Positions 62,222 to 64,000 of a stretch of DNA of 64,000 nt are shown piece after piece. Where the stretch lies: assembly GCF_900446255.1 (NCBI RefSeq), contig NZ_UIGI01000001.1:2506763-2570762 (forward strand), given 5' to 3'. The notes under the pieces are model-generated. The model made no database searches. It was not told where the DNA came from and was given only the letters and a program-made list of their open reading frames with translations. Within the stretch, counting starts at the first letter, position 1; every line of letters begins with the position of its first letter. This DNA comes from Buttiauxella agrestis. Lineage in GTDB: Bacteria > Pseudomonadota > Gammaproteobacteria > Enterobacterales > Enterobacteriaceae. Both the position numbers and the translations under genes were made by a program.

Positions 62222-63673
62222 TTAGCAGTAACGTGCGAGCGCAGCGCGCATGCCCAGGCTTTGAATCGCCTGTAAATCTTCGCTCACTTTCGCCACCAGA
62301 CCCGGAACTTTAGTCAGGTCTTGATCCCAGTGAACGCTGTCGCTCAGTACCGCTTCAACCAGCTGCTGCTCGTTGATTTGTTTGTCACCCAGAGCCGCCC
62401 ACAGTTGCTGGTAACGCACCAGCCAGTGTTCGTCATCCTGCAACGGATAGGTTTCTTCGCCGCGCACGCCTTTATAGAAAGCAATCAGCGCTGCCAGGGC
62501 GAAAGTCAGACGTGGTGGCAAAGTGCCGGTCGCCTGCTGGCCTGCCAGCAATTGCGGCAGAATACGGGTACGGAACTTCGTCATGCCGTTAAGCGCGATA
62601 GACAGCAACTGATGCTGAATGTACGGGTTCTGGAAACGGCTCGTCACCGCTTGTGCAAAGGATTGCAGCTCGTCACGAGGCAAATCCAGCACCGGAATAA
62701 TCTCTTCCGCGATAGTTTTTTCCACGAATGCGCAAACTTCAGCATCGTTCATCGACTCGCCCACAGTGTTCAGGCCCGCAAGATAAGCGACTGGCACCAG
62801 CGCAGTGTGAGCACCATTCAGAATCGCCACTTTACGTTCTTTATAAGGCTTGATGTCATCGACAATCAGCACGTTCAGCGGGAATTTATCCAGACGCAGT
62901 TCTTGCGCAAGCGTTGCTGGCCCCTGAATCACGAACAGGTAGAAGTGTTCTGCTGCCGCCAGGAAGCTGTCTTTGTAGCCCAAAGATTCTTCAATTGCAG
63001 ATGCTTCGTCGCGCGGATAACCGGTAACGATACGGTCAACCAGCGTAGAACAGAAAGTATTAGCCTCGTTCAGCCATTGGGTGAACGCTGCTGGCAGCTC
63101 CCACTCTTGCGCGTAACGCAGAACCAGTTCTTGCAGCGCGTCGCCGTTGTAATCAATCAGTTCGCAAGGAATGATGATCCAACCTTTGTCCGCAGCGCCG
63201 TTGAAGTGGCTGAAACGTTCGAACAGCAAACGCGTCAGTTTAGCCGGGTAGCTTACCGCTGGCGCATCTTCAAATTTGTCACCTGCGTGGTAGCTGATGC
63301 CCGCTTCGGTGGTGTTGGAGAAGACGAAACGCATCTCTGGGTTATGAGCCAGTTTCAGGAAGGTTTCATATTCTTGATAAACATTGATTTCACGGTTCAC
63401 TGAGCGAATCAGACGCGCGTCGCTTACCGCTTCGCCCTGCTCGTTCAGGCCACGGATAACCGTGGTATACAACCCATCCTGAGTAGACAGCGACGGCGGG
63501 AATGCGCTGTCGATAGGACGTACGATCACAACACCCGCATTCAGATCGGTGTGTTCATTCAGTAAATCAACTTGCCAGTCAATGAATGCACGCAAAAAGT
63601 TACCTTCACCAAACTGGATAATACGTTCAGGGTATTGAGCGCCAGGGAAGTCTTGACGATTAAGTGTTTTCAC
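62222..63673 (-). CDS. uxaB: Tagaturonate reductase (altronate oxidoreductase) UxaB
   Basis: 483 residues, exactly the length of E. coli UxaB, which reduces D-tagaturonate to D-altronate with NADH in galacturonate breakdown. The mannitol dehydrogenase/polyol family motifs are seen: [20 protein letters not shown] (nucleotide binding, about 17-36), [13 protein letters not shown]-type [11 protein letters not shown], the domain-2 motif [20 protein letters not shown] with the catalytic Lys/Asn/His set. Two ExuR-like operators lie 95-142 bp upstream of the start, suggesting induction by galacturonate or glucuronate. Altronate dehydratase (uxaA) and isomerase (uxaC) are not in the window, as in E. 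coli where uxaB is separate. Confidence 0.95.
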   Translation of the reverse strand: MKTLNRQDFPGAQYPERIIQFGEGNFLRAFIDWQVDLLNEHTDLNAGVVIVRPIDSAFPPSLSTQDGLYTTVIRGLNEQGEAVSDARLIRSVNREINVYQEYETFLKLAHNPEMRFVFSNTTEAGISYHAGDKFEDAPAVSYPAKLTRLLFERFSHFNGAADKGWIIIPCELIDYNGDALQELVLRYAQEWELPAAFTQWLNEANTFCSTLVDRIVTGYPRDEASAIEESLGYKDSFLAAAEHFYLFVIQGPATLAQELRLDKFPLNVLIVDDIKPYKERKVAILNGAHTALVPVAYLAGLNTVGESMNDAEVCAFVEKTIAEEIIPVLDLPRDELQSFAQAVTSRFQNPYIQHQLLSIALNGMTKFRTRILPQLLAGQQATGTLPPRLTFALAALIAFYKGVRGEETYPLQDDEHWLVRYQQLWAALGDKQINEQQLVEAVLSDSVHWDQDLTKVPGLVAKVSEDLQAIQSLGMRAALARYC

Positions 63674-63767
63674 TATGTTGTTCCTTGGTGAGTACAGGAT
63701 GGGCGAATAAAAATCCTCTCCAAACTATCAGAACTCAACAATGTGAAACCCCGTTTTGATCAAACTA

Positions 63768-63815
63768 GAGTTGTTATACCAATTTTTTTATTGATGTTTT
63801 TTGGTAGAACAACTC
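63768..63815. promoter_or_regulatory. Paired ExuR/UxuR-like operator sites upstream of uxaB
   Basis: GAGTTGTTATACCA (63768-63781) and TGGTAGAACAACTC (63802-63815) are inverted copies with one mismatch. Each holds a TTGTTATACCAA-like core close to the TTGGTATACCAA-type site bound by ExuR and UxuR in E. coli. Binding here would repress uxaB until hexuronates are present. Confidence 0.6.
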
Positions 63816-63825
63816 TCAACAGACG

Positions 63826-64000
63826 CTAACTATTCAGCGCAAGCTCTTTATACGACGCGGTACTGGTCTGATTGCGACCATTACGCTTGGATAAATAGAG
63901 ATATTTATCCGCTTCTGCCAGCAGCGAGTTAAACGCATCAAGCAGGGTTTGCTTTTCTGGCGTCACGGTCGCAAGGCCGATACTCACCGTAATGAACAAC
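63826..64000 (-). CDS. dgcF: Diguanylate cyclase, C-terminal fragment (dgcF/yneF-like)
   Basis: Only the last 57 residues are in the window (the gene continues past the right edge), ending with TAG at 63826. They match the end of a GGDEF domain: ITVSIGLATVT, then the helix LLAEADKYLYLSKRNGRNQT, which is the usual ADxxLYxxKxxGRN motif. Diguanylate cyclases make cyclic di-GMP from two GTP. In E. coli dgcF (yneF) lies next to uxaB in the same order, so the synteny supports the name; the GGDEF active-site residues and the sensor part lie outside. Confidence 0.7.
   Translation of the reverse strand, partial: LFITVSIGLATVTPEKQTLLDAFNSLLAEADKYLYLSKRNGRNQTSTASYKELALNS

Noticed and set aside
62321-63403. 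A 360-residue plus-strand frame opposite uxaB.
   Set aside because: uxaB is unmistakable on the other strand; the frame is open only because of codon bias.

Overview
The window is a stretch of chromosome from a member of the Enterobacteriaceae, close to the Enterobacter/Kosakonia/Kluyvera/Buttiauxella part of the family. I infer this from enteric core genes (digH at the left edge; blc, dsbG, uxaB and the end of a dgcF-like gene on the right), REP-type palindromes between genes, and enteric operator styles. I cannot fix the genus. No rRNA, tRNA, CRISPR array, prophage or plasmid origin was seen.

Layout. 1-9.3 kb (minus strand): digH follows a type I secretion cassette that encodes a 1774-residue haem peroxidase with RTX repeats, an ABC exporter and an HlyD adaptor. 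10-14.6 kb: a DUF523/YbgA fusion protein with an MlrA-like MerR regulator, the lipocalin Blc, and a pair of small YdcZ-type membrane proteins divergent from a LysR regulator. 14,646-16,995: a complete ISNCY-like insertion sequence with a 5-bp target duplication and a second, passenger gene. 17-18.7 kb: a LysR regulator divergent from a SnoaL-like protein, with a perfect palindrome between them. 18.7-31.4 kb: a surface-protein island with a 5'-truncated LysR relic, a pertactin/AIDA-type autotransporter, a second LysR, a BepA-like M48 metalloprotease and a BigA-like repeat autotransporter. 31.7-36.8 kb: a four-gene chaperone-usher fimbrial operon in the same order as E. coli ybgDQPO. 36.8-45.4 kb: one giant gene for cyclic beta-1,2-glucan synthase. 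45.6-51.3 kb: small enzymes (GNAT, VOC, Nudix), a zinc-ribbon protein, an ABC-F ATPase, a chemoreceptor without a periplasmic sensor and a SYLF-like lipoprotein. 51.5-58 kb: a signal-less ModA-like protein and two divergent FecCD-type ABC importers. A ModE-like operator sits between the importers, pointing to molybdate or tungstate. 58-64 kb: a cysteine-bearing Rrf2 regulator divergent from an NDH-2-like flavoprotein, with a perfect palindrome between them, then a VF530 protein, dsbG, an MDR oxidoreductase, uxaB with paired ExuR-like sites, and the end of a diguanylate cyclase.

How it fits together. Much of the window concerns the cell surface and its surroundings: a secreted peroxidase, two autotransporters, fimbriae, periplasmic glucan, an outer-membrane-type protease and a divisome glycosidase. 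The right third concerns metal uptake, redox and hexuronate metabolism. The observations most worth following are the secreted haem peroxidase cassette, the insertion sequence with a passenger gene, the ModE-like site with the importer pair, the chemoreceptor reduced to a membrane anchor, and the oxidoreductase whose start codon abuts a terminator.
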